64,000 nt of DNA, from NCBI GenBank assembly GCA_965661085.1, contig CBFIDA010000006.1, forward strand, positions 21,083 through 85,082. Direction: 5' to 3'. This DNA comes from CBFIDA01 sp965661085 (GTDB lineage Bacteria; Pseudomonadota; Gammaproteobacteria; Comchoanobacterales; Comchoanobacteraceae). Below, piece after piece: positions 8,027 through 17,954 of the stretch; position 1 is the stretch's first letter; every line of letters begins with the position of its first letter. A program made the translations under genes and the position numbers. The notes beneath the pieces are model-generated. The model saw nothing but the letters and a program-made list of their open reading frames with translations, did not search any database and was not told where the DNA came from.

Positions 8027-9406
8027 ATGTCAAATTCCACTGAACAATCATCCCTAAATTCCACTGTGTATAAAACCTTGCTGCTCAGTTTGGTGCTGCT
8101 TTCTGCCGTTTTCATCGGTTTGGACTGTTTCATCAATTCGGCTTTCTATCTGTCTCAAATGACATGGTTGGCGCCTTTTGCCACATTCATTGTCTTGGCA
8201 GCACTGAGTGGGTTTGTCCTCAATTTTATTCTGTATGCGCTGGATGCGCCCAACGAACTCAACGCTCTTTTTGACGCCATAAGTAAGGCCATTGCTGGCA
8301 AAATGGCTGCATCCGAGATCACGATGCTCAGTGTGTTTTCATATGCTGTGGCCCTCGGCAGTGGTCTGATGATGGGCTTGTTCACTTACGATACCTACGT
8401 TCAATTTCAATTGCCTGTTGGGCTTTTTTCACACCCCATCGTGATTGTGATGTGCTTGGCTTATACGTTTTTGACGTTCACACTCATTCGCAATGTGTTT
8501 GCCGATGCCGAGAGTGATTGGGAAACGTTCATCAACAACATTTGGCAGGGCAATGGCTTCAATCGCCAGTTCCTCTTGTTCTCAGTGTTGACGGTCACCG
8601 GCTTGTTTGCAACGTTGTACACAGGGTGGGCATGGTTTGCGGGTGCGCAGCATGCTTTGTTGCTGATGGGCTTTGGCTGGTATGCGGCACAAAGTTTGGC
8701 CAGTCTGTTTTTTGTTGCTGTGTTGCTTGGTGAATCGTTCTTTGTGCTCAAGAGCTGCATGTGGATGACAATAGAATGCGATAAAGATCAGAATGTCACG
8801 ACCAATGTGCTGTTGCTTGGGGTGCTGATGATGCTGGTTCTATTGAATGCGCTGGGCAATGCTGCCATTGCCTGCAGTGGTGTAAATGGTACGATGGCAT
8901 TGTTGGCAGGTGCCTTTGGTGCGTTGTTGTCCTGTGTGGTGATGACCAAATCTTTGTATGAATCGTCGGACACAGAGTTAGATGGAAAAGTCCGCCCCTT
9001 TTCTTTTGTGGGTTTCAGGGCGAAATGCGCAGAAGTGCTTGAAAACGTTGGCATGACCAATGATACCGTTCTGCGTGCCACAGGCATCACTGTACTGACA
9101 TTGGCCATGTTGGTGCTCAGTCAGTTTCAAGCCTGGCAAATCTTGCCCAGCCTGTTGACCGTGCCTTATATACTGCCGTTGATCCAAGTGGCATTGTTGC
9201 TTGGCATCGTCATGACCTTGTTTGTTGGTTATGACCGTAATGTGCAGCAGGTTGATGGTGACCCCTCTGGAGAATCCAAGGTTTCTTCCAACGATCTGGC
9301 CGGGAAAAGATCTGAAAAAACTGGATGGTTGGGTTGGCTATGGTCATATTTGTACTCGAACAATGAGGGCTACGACGGGGTTGACGTGAAAGAACCAATC
9401 GTTTGA
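8027..9406 (+). CDS. unrecognised multispanning membrane protein (459 aa)
   Basis: I do not recognise a family. The protein has roughly ten to eleven strongly hydrophobic segments (for example LLLSLVLLSAVFIGLDCF, AALSGFVLNFILYAL, LLLGVLMMLVLLNALG) and a hydrophilic, Gly/Ser/Asp-rich C-terminal tail of about 60 residues (from about 400) ending KEPIV. No transporter signature, ATP site or catalytic motif is visible. It is a stand-alone plus-strand gene convergent with the 802-aa membrane protein. Together with the large unknown membrane proteins at 9.9 and 57.8 kb it may represent lineage-specific host-interaction or envelope proteins; that is speculation. Confidence 0.7.
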   Translation: MSNSTEQSSLNSTVYKTLLLSLVLLSAVFIGLDCFINSAFYLSQMTWLAPFATFIVLAALSGFVLNFILYALDAPNELNALFDAISKAIAGKMAASEITMLSVFSYAVALGSGLMMGLFTYDTYVQFQLPVGLFSHPIVIVMCLAYTFLTFTLIRNVFADAESDWETFINNIWQGNGFNRQFLLFSVLTVTGLFATLYTGWAWFAGAQHALLLMGFGWYAAQSLASLFFVAVLLGESFFVLKSCMWMTIECDKDQNVTTNVLLLGVLMMLVLLNALGNAAIACSGVNGTMALLAGAFGALLSCVVMTKSLYESSDTELDGKVRPFSFVGFRAKCAEVLENVGMTNDTVLRATGITVLTLAMLVLSQFQAWQILPSLLTVPYILPLIQVALLLGIVMTLFVGYDRNVQQVDGDPSGESKVSSNDLAGKRSEKTGWLGWLWSYLYSNNEGYDGVDVKEPIV

Positions 9407-9855
9407 TCGGGGGATATCGTCATCACATGCGTGCACCCGCAATTGCACCAACAGCGACCATGGCTCAATGCTTTCAAATTTCAGCAGAGAGATGATGAGG
9501 TGTCCTGTGTTGTGCCAAGCACATCCCAGGCCTGTCTAGGTTTCTGTGTGCAGCATGGTTTATGCGGGACGACACTCAATAGGCATGATGATTGGGCAAA
9601 AGTATTGAGCACGTCAAATGGCCAGGCTTGATGGATCATGATGTGGTTGACGTGGGCGTGAAGTGCGCATTGAGGCATGTTTGATGCAAATGTGCTCGCG
9701 TCATGGTGTTTGCATCATCTGATGGCGCTTTTTCATTCTTTGGCGCAATTGTATCAACAAATGCAATGGTGCTGGCATGATATGTTTTCAGCTTGATATT
9801 GGTGTCGGAGGTGATGCTTGATTGTGTGCGCCGAATGTTGGCAGATGATCGGGTG
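9407..9855. other. convergent intergenic region, no gene seen
   Basis: 449 bp between two convergent unknown membrane-protein genes. The only open frames are under 70 codons and mutually overlapping. I see no strong terminator hairpin, tRNA or repeat copy. Confidence 0.5.
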
Positions 9856-12264
9856 TTATTGGTGTGTTTGTGCGAGGTATGTATCGAGTAAGCTTTTGTG
9901 GAAGCGTGCTTTTGTCAGCATCATTGGCTTTGTTTTACTATGGTTTTGTTGACCAGAACGTTGATCAAGTACTGGGTAGTATCCCAGATGCTCGTAAAAA
10001 TATGCCATTACTTCAGAATGGCTGGTTCTAAAAATTTTCAGAGTTTCATTGGTTTGTTGGATTTCTTTTGTGTGTTGGGTCTGATCTGGATACAGGTAAC
10101 TCAGCAGAACGTATGTCATCATGGGCAGCAACAAAGTGGCCCCAGATATGCCCAGAAGCACATTGGCTTGGAGATGGCACAGCACCAATATGCCGGGCAT
10201 CATGCAGGTGATGCAGATCAGCAGTAGGGTGCATGTTTTCAAATGTTTTTGGGTGGTCGCATGATCGATGTGGTTGGGCAGGCATGCAAAGGTCAGGCGT
10301 TCTAGGGATAGGGCCATGATGGTGATCAAAGCCAACCATGCCAAGCTCCAGGCACATGCTGTGCCCATTGTGCCATGACCAAACCACCCGATGTAGGGAT
10401 AAAACCATGGGTAGGTGGTATTGACCAGCGCTGCGCCACCATAAAGCCACGTCATCATGGGTGGGGCAAGTGCCACCAAGGCCACGATCAACAGCAGATC
10501 CCGAAATTCAAATCGTTGGAGACCAAGGCGAATCCAAGCATCCAATGCATCGGTTAAAATCGCCATGTCTGTGTTCAGGCTGTGCGCGCTGGTTAGGAAA
10601 GTTTTGCTTGCCTCATGGCAGCGACACAAGCTCAGTGTCATGGCAACGCCTTTGACAATCGCCAAGTAGTAGACGTGCGCAATGGCAAATAAGAAGTCTC
10701 GCAAGAAAAAACCCACACTGATTTCGTAAAGACCCACCTTCAGAAGATGCCAAAGGTCATGGCCTGCACGTTGTAGGCGTTGTAACCATGTGCTCAGCAA
10801 TTTTTGGTGCTTGGGCATGGGGGTTGAGGCATACCAACGTTTGCCGGTGATGATCCAATAGGGCACACCAATGACGGCATGGACGGTGCTACCGATGATG
10901 CTACGTTTGGGATCAGAGATGATGTCATACAGCAACAAGGCTGGTTTGATGCTCAAGGTCATGAAATTGAGAAAATACCATGAACCACAGCCATGCGATA
11001 GAAATGGAAAGCCTGCCATGAATAGCGCCAAAAAATATAAAACACCAAATATCAAAAGAGAATCCAAAATTGTAATGATGGCATGATGGATGCTTTGCGC
11101 CGTAAAACTTTGGGCTCGTCGTGTGATCAAATCGTGTGCGATCACCCAGAGTTGCCCACATAAGAACCCAACACACAAAGCCGTCACCCAAGGCGCGGCC
11201 TGTGCCGACAATAGGCCATGTGAGAGGGGTAAAATGATGTGCGTGTAAAATTGTGCAGACAGACCAGAAAACTGCCAGCCATAGTAATCATGACCCAAGA
11301 TCATGGTGGCAGGAATCCAATAGGCAAAACCAAACACTGCCATGGAGATTGGGTTGGCGCGACCATAATCATACATGGTTTTGAAAAGGCACCGCATGCC
11401 TGAAAAAATACGTGCAATGGGATTGTTGGCCCAGGTGTTGACCTGCATGGGTTGCGGTGTGGGTGGGTCTACATTTTTTGGTTTTGATGGCTCAAAGTAC
11501 CCCAGTATGCCCCAAATGGCAAAGATGCCAGAAGCACACGCCAAAAGTTGTGCTGAGCGTTTGACACAGTGTATGGTCGATTGAATGGCAAAGAGTATGT
11601 GCGTCTGTGCAGACCAAAGCAGGACGTTGGGGTAGAAACAGCAGAGGATCCACATGATAGAGAGAGCCACACCCACCGTGGTGACGATGGGCGCACATTG
11701 CCAGTGTTTAAAAAAGGCAGCCAAGTAAGCATTGTGAAAGGTGTGGTAGACTGGATCGGTTTCGTTAATTTCTGCGGCAAAATTTTTGTATTGTGCTGCG
11801 TTTTGTTCTGAATCAAGAGGGGGCTCATAGGCATTGTCGTCGGCTTCTTTAACAATACGCATGCACTCGGCAAGTACCGTGGCCGTTTGGCCACTGCGTA
11901 TCCCATGTGTGATGCTGTAATGTTCATTGTCTGACATGGCCGTGTACAAACGACGGTAAAGGGTTGCACGTTGTGCGTTGGGTGTTGAGATGTCATCTGA
12001 CGATGTCCACAGCGGTTCAACCGTTTTTTGTTCTGTATCTGAGGGATTTTGGTCGGGCAACAGCCTTTGGATCAAGCTGAGTTTATGATGGCAGTGTTGC
12101 TCAGACATATGGAAACCAAACATCCAAGCCCAAAAAGGGCCATTGTTCTGCAGGATGCCCTGGTCTTTTCGCTTATTAATTTTGATGATGTGCGCTGTAA
12201 GTTTTTCGCGCAGACGTTTTACGATGGGTCTGTGATTCGGGTCTGGGCGAGAATGTGAAATCAT
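9856..12264 (-). CDS. unrecognised large multispanning membrane protein (802 aa)
   Basis: No family recognised. A hydrophilic N-terminal region of about 190 residues (MISHSRPDPNHRPIVKRLRE, then Asn/Gln/Asp-rich sequence) is followed by about a dozen hydrophobic helices from residue ~195 (VTTVGVALSIMWILCCFY) to ~735, with loops containing TRRAQSFTAQ and DPKRS. It ends in a soluble tail of about 65 residues containing SEVMAYFYEHLGYYPVL. Trp, His, Cys and Tyr are frequent in the membrane part. No catalytic or nucleotide-binding motif is visible. It faces the 459-aa membrane protein and diverges from parC. Confidence 0.7.
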   Translation of the reverse strand: MISHSRPDPNHRPIVKRLREKLTAHIIKINKRKDQGILQNNGPFWAWMFGFHMSEQHCHHKLSLIQRLLPDQNPSDTEQKTVEPLWTSSDDISTPNAQRATLYRRLYTAMSDNEHYSITHGIRSGQTATVLAECMRIVKEADDNAYEPPLDSEQNAAQYKNFAAEINETDPVYHTFHNAYLAAFFKHWQCAPIVTTVGVALSIMWILCCFYPNVLLWSAQTHILFAIQSTIHCVKRSAQLLACASGIFAIWGILGYFEPSKPKNVDPPTPQPMQVNTWANNPIARIFSGMRCLFKTMYDYGRANPISMAVFGFAYWIPATMILGHDYYGWQFSGLSAQFYTHIILPLSHGLLSAQAAPWVTALCVGFLCGQLWVIAHDLITRRAQSFTAQSIHHAIITILDSLLIFGVLYFLALFMAGFPFLSHGCGSWYFLNFMTLSIKPALLLYDIISDPKRSIIGSTVHAVIGVPYWIITGKRWYASTPMPKHQKLLSTWLQRLQRAGHDLWHLLKVGLYEISVGFFLRDFLFAIAHVYYLAIVKGVAMTLSLCRCHEASKTFLTSAHSLNTDMAILTDALDAWIRLGLQRFEFRDLLLIVALVALAPPMMTWLYGGAALVNTTYPWFYPYIGWFGHGTMGTACAWSLAWLALITIMALSLERLTFACLPNHIDHATTQKHLKTCTLLLICITCMMPGILVLCHLQANVLLGISGATLLLPMMTYVLLSYLYPDQTQHTKEIQQTNETLKIFRTSHSEVMAYFYEHLGYYPVLDQRSGQQNHSKTKPMMLTKARFHKSLLDTYLAQTHQ

Positions 12265-12525
12265 TTTTTATCGATCATTCTTTTTAGGAAATTGAACCCT
12301 AACATAAAAAATTAAGTCTTACAAAGGTTTTGTTTCATGTTGGCTGGTGCAATATACGCATCATCACCTTCACATCGTAGCACGTTGTGCCTGACTTGGG
12401 AAGCGGCAAAGGTGGTCAGGCATGGTTGCTGGCCATGGGTTTTGATCAGGCACCTGAATCAGCACATTGGGGTGGTGTCATGTCTGAATTTTAATGAGAA
12501 AATCTTGGGGTGTGCCGTTGTCATC
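12265..12525. other. divergent intergenic region
   Basis: Space between the 802-aa membrane protein (minus) and the parC promoter (plus). It is AT-rich next to the membrane-protein start; no convincing gene is present. GAATTTTAATGAG near 12486 resembles part of the inverted repeats found at 53.1 kb, but the match is too short to call a copy. Confidence 0.4.
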
Positions 12526-12554
12526 TTGACTTTTTGGCAATGATTGGGTAATGT
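12526..12554 (+). promoter_or_regulatory. sigma-70 promoter of parC
   Basis: TTGACT at 12526-12531 and TAATGT at 12549-12554 with a 17-bp spacer, about 57 bp before the parC ATG. Confidence 0.6.
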
Positions 12555-12611
12555 AAGTCATTCAAAATCAAGGCGCAAATGCCCACCTGATTGTTTTTCC
12601 AGGATATCATC

Positions 12612-14852
12612 ATGAGCACGTCAGAACACGACATCAACGAACACATGCCGCTGTCCCTATTCACCGAGCAGGCGTATCTGGATTATGCCATGTACGTGAT
12701 TCTGGACCGTGCCTTGCCGCAGCTTGTCGATGGCCTGAAGCCGGTGCAAAGACGCATTGTGTTTGCCATGTCAGAGTTGGGCTTGAAGGCTTCCAGCAAA
12801 TACAAAAAATCAGCCAGAACCGTCGGTGATGTTTTGGGTAAATTTCATCCTCATGGTGACATGGCATGCTATGAAGCCATGGTCCTGATGGCGCAGTCCT
12901 TCACTTACCGTTATCCACTCATTGATGGGCAGGGCAACTGGGGTTCCATTGATGATCCCAAAGCATTTGCTGCCATGCGCTACACGGAAGCAAAATTGTC
13001 GCCATATGCACAGGTGCTGTTGTCTGAGTTGGGTAAGGGCACTGTGGATTGGGTGGACAATTTTGATGGCACGCTGCAAGAGCCTGTGACGTTGCCGACC
13101 AGGTTGCCCAACATGCTGCTCAATGGTGCATCGGGCATTGCAGTGGGCATGTCGACGGACATCCCCCCCCACAACATGCGTGAGGTCGTTGCGGGGCTGG
13201 TGCATGTGTTGGATCATCCCAACACCGATGTGGCATCGTTGTGTGCCATCATTCAAGGACCGGATTATCCCACGGGTTGTGAAATCATCACGCCCAAGGC
13301 CGACATTGTGGCCATGTACACCACAGGTAAAGGCAGCATACGACAGCGTGCCATTTATGAGGCCAAAGGCGATGAAATCATCATCAAGGTGGTGCCTTAT
13401 CAAGTGTCGCCGGCCAAGATTTGCCAGCAAATTGCAGATCAGATGCGTGCCAAAAAATTGCCCATGGTCATTGATTTGTCGGATCAGTCTGATCATGAGC
13501 AACCGGTTTGTATTGTGTTGACCTTGCGCTCCAATCGTGTGTGTGTTGAGGATGTGATGGCCCACTTGTTTGCCACCACCGATCTTGAAAAAAACTACCG
13601 CATTCATCTCAACATGATTGGGCAAGATCGCAAGCCAAAAACGCACAATTTGTTGGAGATATGCCAAGCGTGGCTGACTTTTCGACGTGCCACCATCACG
13701 CGGCGATTGAGTTTTGAACGAGACAAACTGACAGCGCGACTGCACATTTTGGCAGGTTTTGCCATTGCATTCCTCAACCTCGATGATGTCATTGCCATCA
13801 TCCGTGAGGCCGATCATCCCAAGCCAGCACTCATGGAGCGTTTTGGTTTGACGACCATACAAGCAGAAGCCATTTTGGAGCTGCGCCTCAAACAACTGGC
13901 CAAGTTGGAGCGGTTGGCCATTGAGCAGGAGCAACAAGCTTTGCAGCAGCGCTTGGATGAGATTGAGCACGTGTTGTCGTCAAAACAGGCGATGTCCGAC
14001 TTGATGAAAACCGAGTTGTTGGAAGACGTGGCGCATTTTGGCGACGATCGTCGGAGCCCGTTGGTTGAACGTGCTGGTGCACGTGTGTTGGTGGAGCAGC
14101 GTAAGCCACCTTTAGAAGCGTTGACGGTGATCTTGTCTGATCGTGATTGGATTCGTGTTGCCAAGGGGCACGATGTTGATGCCTCGGGTTTGAGTTTCAA
14201 GTCGGGCGATGGCCTAAAAATGTTTGTGCGTGGTCAATCGCACGATGTATTGTTTGCGCTTGACAGTCACGGCCGTGGTTATGGCCTGAACCCAACAGAT
14301 TTGCCTTCTGCCAGATCTCAGGGAGAGCCCTTGACCAAATATTTGACCCCTGATTCTGGTGCACAATTTTTGGGTCTGGTGTTTGCAAAAAGCAGCACCG
14401 CTTATCTGATGACCCATCAAGGGGGCTATGGTTTTGTGGCGCAGCTTGGTGACATGGTCACACGTCAGCGTGCCGGCAAAGTCATCGTGGTGAAGCAAGC
14501 GCAGGATCAGCTCATGATGCCCATCCCCGTGCCACAAGGCACAGACAATCATGTGGTTGTGGTCAGTCATGTGGGCCGTTTGTTGATTTTCCCCTTGGCC
14601 GATGTGCCCAACCTGAAACGTGGCAAGGGCAATCGTTTGATGCTTTTAAAAGACGAAGAGCGCATGGTGGCCGCTGTGGTGATGGGCCCTCAGGACACAT
14701 TGCAAGTTTATGCCGGAAGGCGTAAACTGAAATTGGAAGTGCAGCAGTGGCAACAGTATCTTGGCAAGCGCGCTCAGCGTGGTCGTTTTCTGCCCAACGC
14801 TTTCCGCCGTGTCACCCGTTTGACTGTCGTTGCTGGCCGATCATCAACCTAA
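12612..14852 (+). CDS. parC: DNA topoisomerase IV subunit A
   Basis: Catalytic subunit that cuts and rejoins DNA to decatenate chromosomes. The 746 residues compare with ~752 in E. coli ParC. The breakage-reunion domain is complete: HPHGDMACYEAM at 80-91, the catalytic Tyr124 in AAMRYTEAKL, and the GIAVGMSTDIPPHN block. A coiled coil at LERLAIEQEQQALQQRLDEI precedes the C-terminal beta-pinwheel. AGGA lies 7 bp before the ATG. Notably the quinolone-determining position equivalent to E. coli Ser80 is Met84, while the acidic anchor Glu88 is kept. parE is not in this window. Confidence 0.96.
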   Translation: MSTSEHDINEHMPLSLFTEQAYLDYAMYVILDRALPQLVDGLKPVQRRIVFAMSELGLKASSKYKKSARTVGDVLGKFHPHGDMACYEAMVLMAQSFTYRYPLIDGQGNWGSIDDPKAFAAMRYTEAKLSPYAQVLLSELGKGTVDWVDNFDGTLQEPVTLPTRLPNMLLNGASGIAVGMSTDIPPHNMREVVAGLVHVLDHPNTDVASLCAIIQGPDYPTGCEIITPKADIVAMYTTGKGSIRQRAIYEAKGDEIIIKVVPYQVSPAKICQQIADQMRAKKLPMVIDLSDQSDHEQPVCIVLTLRSNRVCVEDVMAHLFATTDLEKNYRIHLNMIGQDRKPKTHNLLEICQAWLTFRRATITRRLSFERDKLTARLHILAGFAIAFLNLDDVIAIIREADHPKPALMERFGLTTIQAEAILELRLKQLAKLERLAIEQEQQALQQRLDEIEHVLSSKQAMSDLMKTELLEDVAHFGDDRRSPLVERAGARVLVEQRKPPLEALTVILSDRDWIRVAKGHDVDASGLSFKSGDGLKMFVRGQSHDVLFALDSHGRGYGLNPTDLPSARSQGEPLTKYLTPDSGAQFLGLVFAKSSTAYLMTHQGGYGFVAQLGDMVTRQRAGKVIVVKQAQDQLMMPIPVPQGTDNHVVVVSHVGRLLIFPLADVPNLKRGKGNRLMLLKDEERMVAAVVMGPQDTLQVYAGRRKLKLEVQQWQQYLGKRAQRGRFLPNAFRRVTRLTVVAGRSST

Positions 14853-14865
14853 AGCGAGGTTTGCC

Positions 14866-15345
14866 ATGCCATCAACATCGACTGTGGTCGTGCGCCAACA
14901 CCCCATTGTGTGTTTGAGTTTGGTGTTACAGTGGTTGTGTTATATGGTGGTGTCTTTTTTTGTGTCGAACATGCCGGTGTTGCAACAGCCCATTGGCATG
15001 ACGTCTCTGACATTGGCCACATTGTTTTTGCGATTCTTACTGTGCATTTTGCTGATTCAATGTGGCAAGATTGCCATTCAATTTTGGACCACCCGTTACG
15101 TCATCATGCCCAAAAAGCTGATTCGACAGCACGGTTGGATTGCGCGTCGCACCACAGAGATTTTGTTGTCAAAAATAGAAAGCATCCATGTGTACCAGTC
15201 TTTCTGGGGCAGGGTGTTGGGTTATGGCAGTCTCGCTGTACAAGGCACTGGCGGTTTGAGTGATCCATTTCACTACGTGCCCAAACCATTTGCGTTTCGT
15301 GATCAGATTGATCAACGTGTGCACGCCTTGACCGAGACACCATGA
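14866..15345 (+). CDS. PH-domain (bPH2/YdbS-like) membrane protein
   Basis: A 159-residue protein with two N-terminal transmembrane helices (VCLSLVLQWLCYMVVSFFV and LATLFLRFLLCILLI), followed by a bacterial pleckstrin-homology-like domain. That domain is recognised by TTRYVIMPKKLIRQHGWIARR, LLSKIESIHVYQSFWGRVLGYGSLAVQGTGG and the C-terminal PF..PKPFAFRDQI (each quoted in part). These match the DUF304/YdbS-T architecture. Function is unknown in most bacteria. It starts 13 bp after parC with a GCGAGG ribosome site and is probably cotranscribed with it. Confidence 0.82.
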   Translation: MPSTSTVVVRQHPIVCLSLVLQWLCYMVVSFFVSNMPVLQQPIGMTSLTLATLFLRFLLCILLIQCGKIAIQFWTTRYVIMPKKLIRQHGWIARRTTEILLSKIESIHVYQSFWGRVLGYGSLAVQGTGGLSDPFHYVPKPFAFRDQIDQRVHALTETP

Positions 15346-15443
15346 CATGCCGTGATGGCATACTGCATCAGTCATGTTCATGACCTTGGATGTATGTTAG
15401 GCTTGCACAGCTTCCCCCAATGATTCATCATAGAGACTTTGCC

Positions 15444-16640
15444 ATGACCCAACGCAGCAACACTTTATTGGGCGCCACCTTGCTTGTGACTGGCACCACC
15501 GTGGGTGCGGGGATGCTGGCTCTGCCTGTTGCCACTGCACCTGGAGGGTTTTACCCTGCGCTGATGATTTTTTTGGGTGTCTGGCTGATGATGTTGATGT
15601 CGGCATTTTGTTTGGTGGAACTCAGTTTGCAGATGCCTGTTGGCACCCACCTGGTGTCCATGGCCAGAGAAACCATGGGCTGGTGGGGCCAACAAAGTGC
15701 TTGGTGGGTGTATTTGGCATTGCTGTATGCCTTGAATGCCGCGTATCTGTCGAGTCTGAGTCACTTGATGGCTGGCTTTGTCGCCGATCATTGGCACTTT
15801 TCCTTGCCCGTTGGCATCACAGCATTGGTTTGGGTCGGTGTGTTCATGGTCTTGGTGGTGGGAGGCATGCACCATTTTGATCGATGTAACCGTTTTTTGA
15901 TGACAGGACTGTGTGTTGTGTTTGCTGTGTTGTGTGGCAAGATTGTGCCGCATGGTCATGCCAGTTTGCGCACGTTCTATGATGTGGGTCAAAGTTGGCA
16001 GGGGTTGCCCATTGTGGTCACTGCTTTTGGTTTTCACATCATTGTACCAAGCTTGCGACGCTTTTGTGGTGTTGACAGTCGCCGTGTGTTGCCCCGTGCC
16101 ATGGTTTATGGCAGTGTTGTGCCCATTGTGATGTATGCGCTGTGGACATACAGCATCATGTCGGTGGTGCCACATGGCACTTTGTTGTCAATGTTGCATC
16201 AGGGCCAGCCCGCAGCCGCCATGCCACATGTGTTGGGGCAGTTATTGGGGCCACAAGATTTTGTGGGGTTGAGTCGGTGGTTGTCCTTCTTTGCGGTCAC
16301 AACTTCATTTTTAGGGGTGTCTTTGAGTTTGATGGATTTTTTGTTTGATGGCTTGCAGTGGCAACGCTCTTTCGGCCGCATGAGCTGTATTTTCATGCTC
16401 ACCTTCCTACCACCTCTGGCTTTCACGCTTTTTTATCCGCATGGTTTTGTGTTGGCACTGACTTATGCCGGCTATTTTGTCAGTTATCTGTTGATTTTTC
16501 TACCAGCCTGTATGGTATGGCGTCATCGCCAGCAGCAGGACACGACGCTTGCAGTGTTCCGTGTGCCAGGGGGCCGTGCGATGTTGCTCACATTGATGCT
16601 GTTTGCATCCCTGGTGGTGATCATCAGCCATGGACATTGA
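15444..16640 (+). CDS. tyrP: tyrosine/aromatic amino-acid permease (HAAAP family)
   Basis: A 398-residue proton-coupled permease of the TyrP/Mtr/TnaB family with about eleven transmembrane helices. The N-terminus shows the family signature GATLLVTGTTVGAGMLALPV, followed by the first helix and an ELSLQMP segment. PIVVTAFGFHIIVPSL is the conserved central helix, and RVPGGRAML precedes the last helix. Substrate assignment to tyrosine is by family only. It lies about 100 bp after the PH-domain gene. Confidence 0.85.
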   Translation: MTQRSNTLLGATLLVTGTTVGAGMLALPVATAPGGFYPALMIFLGVWLMMLMSAFCLVELSLQMPVGTHLVSMARETMGWWGQQSAWWVYLALLYALNAAYLSSLSHLMAGFVADHWHFSLPVGITALVWVGVFMVLVVGGMHHFDRCNRFLMTGLCVVFAVLCGKIVPHGHASLRTFYDVGQSWQGLPIVVTAFGFHIIVPSLRRFCGVDSRRVLPRAMVYGSVVPIVMYALWTYSIMSVVPHGTLLSMLHQGQPAAAMPHVLGQLLGPQDFVGLSRWLSFFAVTTSFLGVSLSLMDFLFDGLQWQRSFGRMSCIFMLTFLPPLAFTLFYPHGFVLALTYAGYFVSYLLIFLPACMVWRHRQQQDTTLAVFRVPGGRAMLLTLMLFASLVVIISHGH

Positions 16641-16649
16641 ATGCTGCGT

Positions 16650-17945
16650 TCATTCTGGGTTGTCGAGCGTCAACATCCCGCCATTGACGTGATAGGCGAA
16701 TAATTCGGCATATCGGCCCCAATCGATCACGGTGGTCAGCACTTCTTTGGCGGCTTCTTCAGACAAATGAATGGCCAGCATCTCTAAAAAGACGTCTTCT
16801 GCCATACGGTGCTCGGGTTGTTGATCCAGTGCAGATCGAATGTGCTGCACAAGTGGCACATGGGTCAGCAACTGCTTGGCAAAAATATTCTTACGGTCCA
16901 AGATGTCTGCTTGCGCAAACATCTTACCGATGGCGGTCAGCTCAATGTCGCCTTCATTGACTTTGGCCAATCTGAGAATTTCTAGCATTTCGGTGAGTTG
17001 AAACAGATCATCCACATCCAGGTGGAGCTCTTCTGCCAATTCGGGCAGGTCAACACGCTTGTCATATTCAGGAGACATCAAGGTTTCGAGCAAACCACTC
17101 AGCTCAGAAATGGTGACAGCAGGCAAACGATAGTGCAAATTGATCGTTTTCATGGCAGAAGTGGACGATTGTGCTGCATGTTGTTGGGCAATGCTTTGGT
17201 AAACTTGCTCAACGATGTCTTTGAACGCTTGCGTGTGTTCTTCTCTGGGATAAGGCAGAGCATTGATGATTTCGTCCTTGACGCGACCTGGGTTGGCATC
17301 AAACACCAAAATACGGTTGGCCAGCAGCGCAGCTTCTTCGATGTTGTGTGTCACAATGAACATGCCCTGCATTTTGGTTTTTTTGTTCAGCCATAAATCC
17401 AACAAATCGCTGCGCAAATTCTCTGCCGTCAACACATCCAGTGCTGAAAAAGGTTCATCCATCAGCATCAGGCTGGGCTCGACCACCAAAGCGCGGGCAA
17501 AGCCAACCCGTTGACACATGCCCCCCGACAATTCTTTGGGATAAGCCGATTCAAAGCCATCCATGCCAACAATGTCGATGGCCTTGAGCGCTTTGTGCCG
17601 TCGTTCAGAGCGATTCATGCCAATGGCTTCGAGACCCAATTCAACATTTTGTAAGACCGTCAGCCATGGAAATAGAGCGAAGTCTTGAAACACCATGCTG
17701 ACACCTGGAGTGGTGCCAGTCACCACTTGATTGTTGCAAACAATGTCACCCGATGTTGGCGGAATCAGGCCGGCCATGATGCGCAGCAGGGTCGATTTGC
17801 CGGAACCGGTCTTGCCAAGGAGCGCCACAATTTCGCCCTGTGCAATCTGGACACTGCAGTCGGCCAAGACTTTGATGTCTTGGCGATCGGTATGGGCAAA
17901 AGATTTATGAATGTCGCGTGCTTCGAGCAAAGGATGTGAGGCCAT
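16650..17945 (-). CDS. NitT/TauT-type ABC transporter ATPase with AAA-associated C-terminal domain
   Basis: ATP-binding subunit of a nitrate/sulfonate/bicarbonate-class importer. Walker A is GKTGSGKST at 44-52, the Q-loop is in VFQDFALFPWL, the signature is LSGGMCQRVG near 140, and Walker B is LMLMDEPFSALD. After the ~260-residue ATPase domain a second ~160-residue domain follows (TISELSGLLETLMSPEYDKR, then helical sequence), matching the AAA-associated C-terminal domain found in this subfamily. The permease gene ends 9 bp upstream. No periplasmic substrate-binding protein is encoded nearby, so the substrate is unknown. Confidence 0.9.
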   Translation of the reverse strand: MASHPLLEARDIHKSFAHTDRQDIKVLADCSVQIAQGEIVALLGKTGSGKSTLLRIMAGLIPPTSGDIVCNNQVVTGTTPGVSMVFQDFALFPWLTVLQNVELGLEAIGMNRSERRHKALKAIDIVGMDGFESAYPKELSGGMCQRVGFARALVVEPSLMLMDEPFSALDVLTAENLRSDLLDLWLNKKTKMQGMFIVTHNIEEAALLANRILVFDANPGRVKDEIINALPYPREEHTQAFKDIVEQVYQSIAQQHAAQSSTSAMKTINLHYRLPAVTISELSGLLETLMSPEYDKRVDLPELAEELHLDVDDLFQLTEMLEILRLAKVNEGDIELTAIGKMFAQADILDRKNIFAKQLLTHVPLVQHIRSALDQQPEHRMAEDVFLEMLAIHLSEEAAKEVLTTVIDWGRYAELFAYHVNGGMLTLDNPE

Positions 17946-17954
17946 GATGCGTCC

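Noticed and set aside
12486..12500. GAATTTTAATGAG resembling the 53.1-kb terminal repeat
   Set aside because: Only about ten bases match and no partner repeat is present.
12810..13970. 386-codon ORF antisense to parC
   Set aside because: Shadow frame of parC; no motif and no upstream signals.
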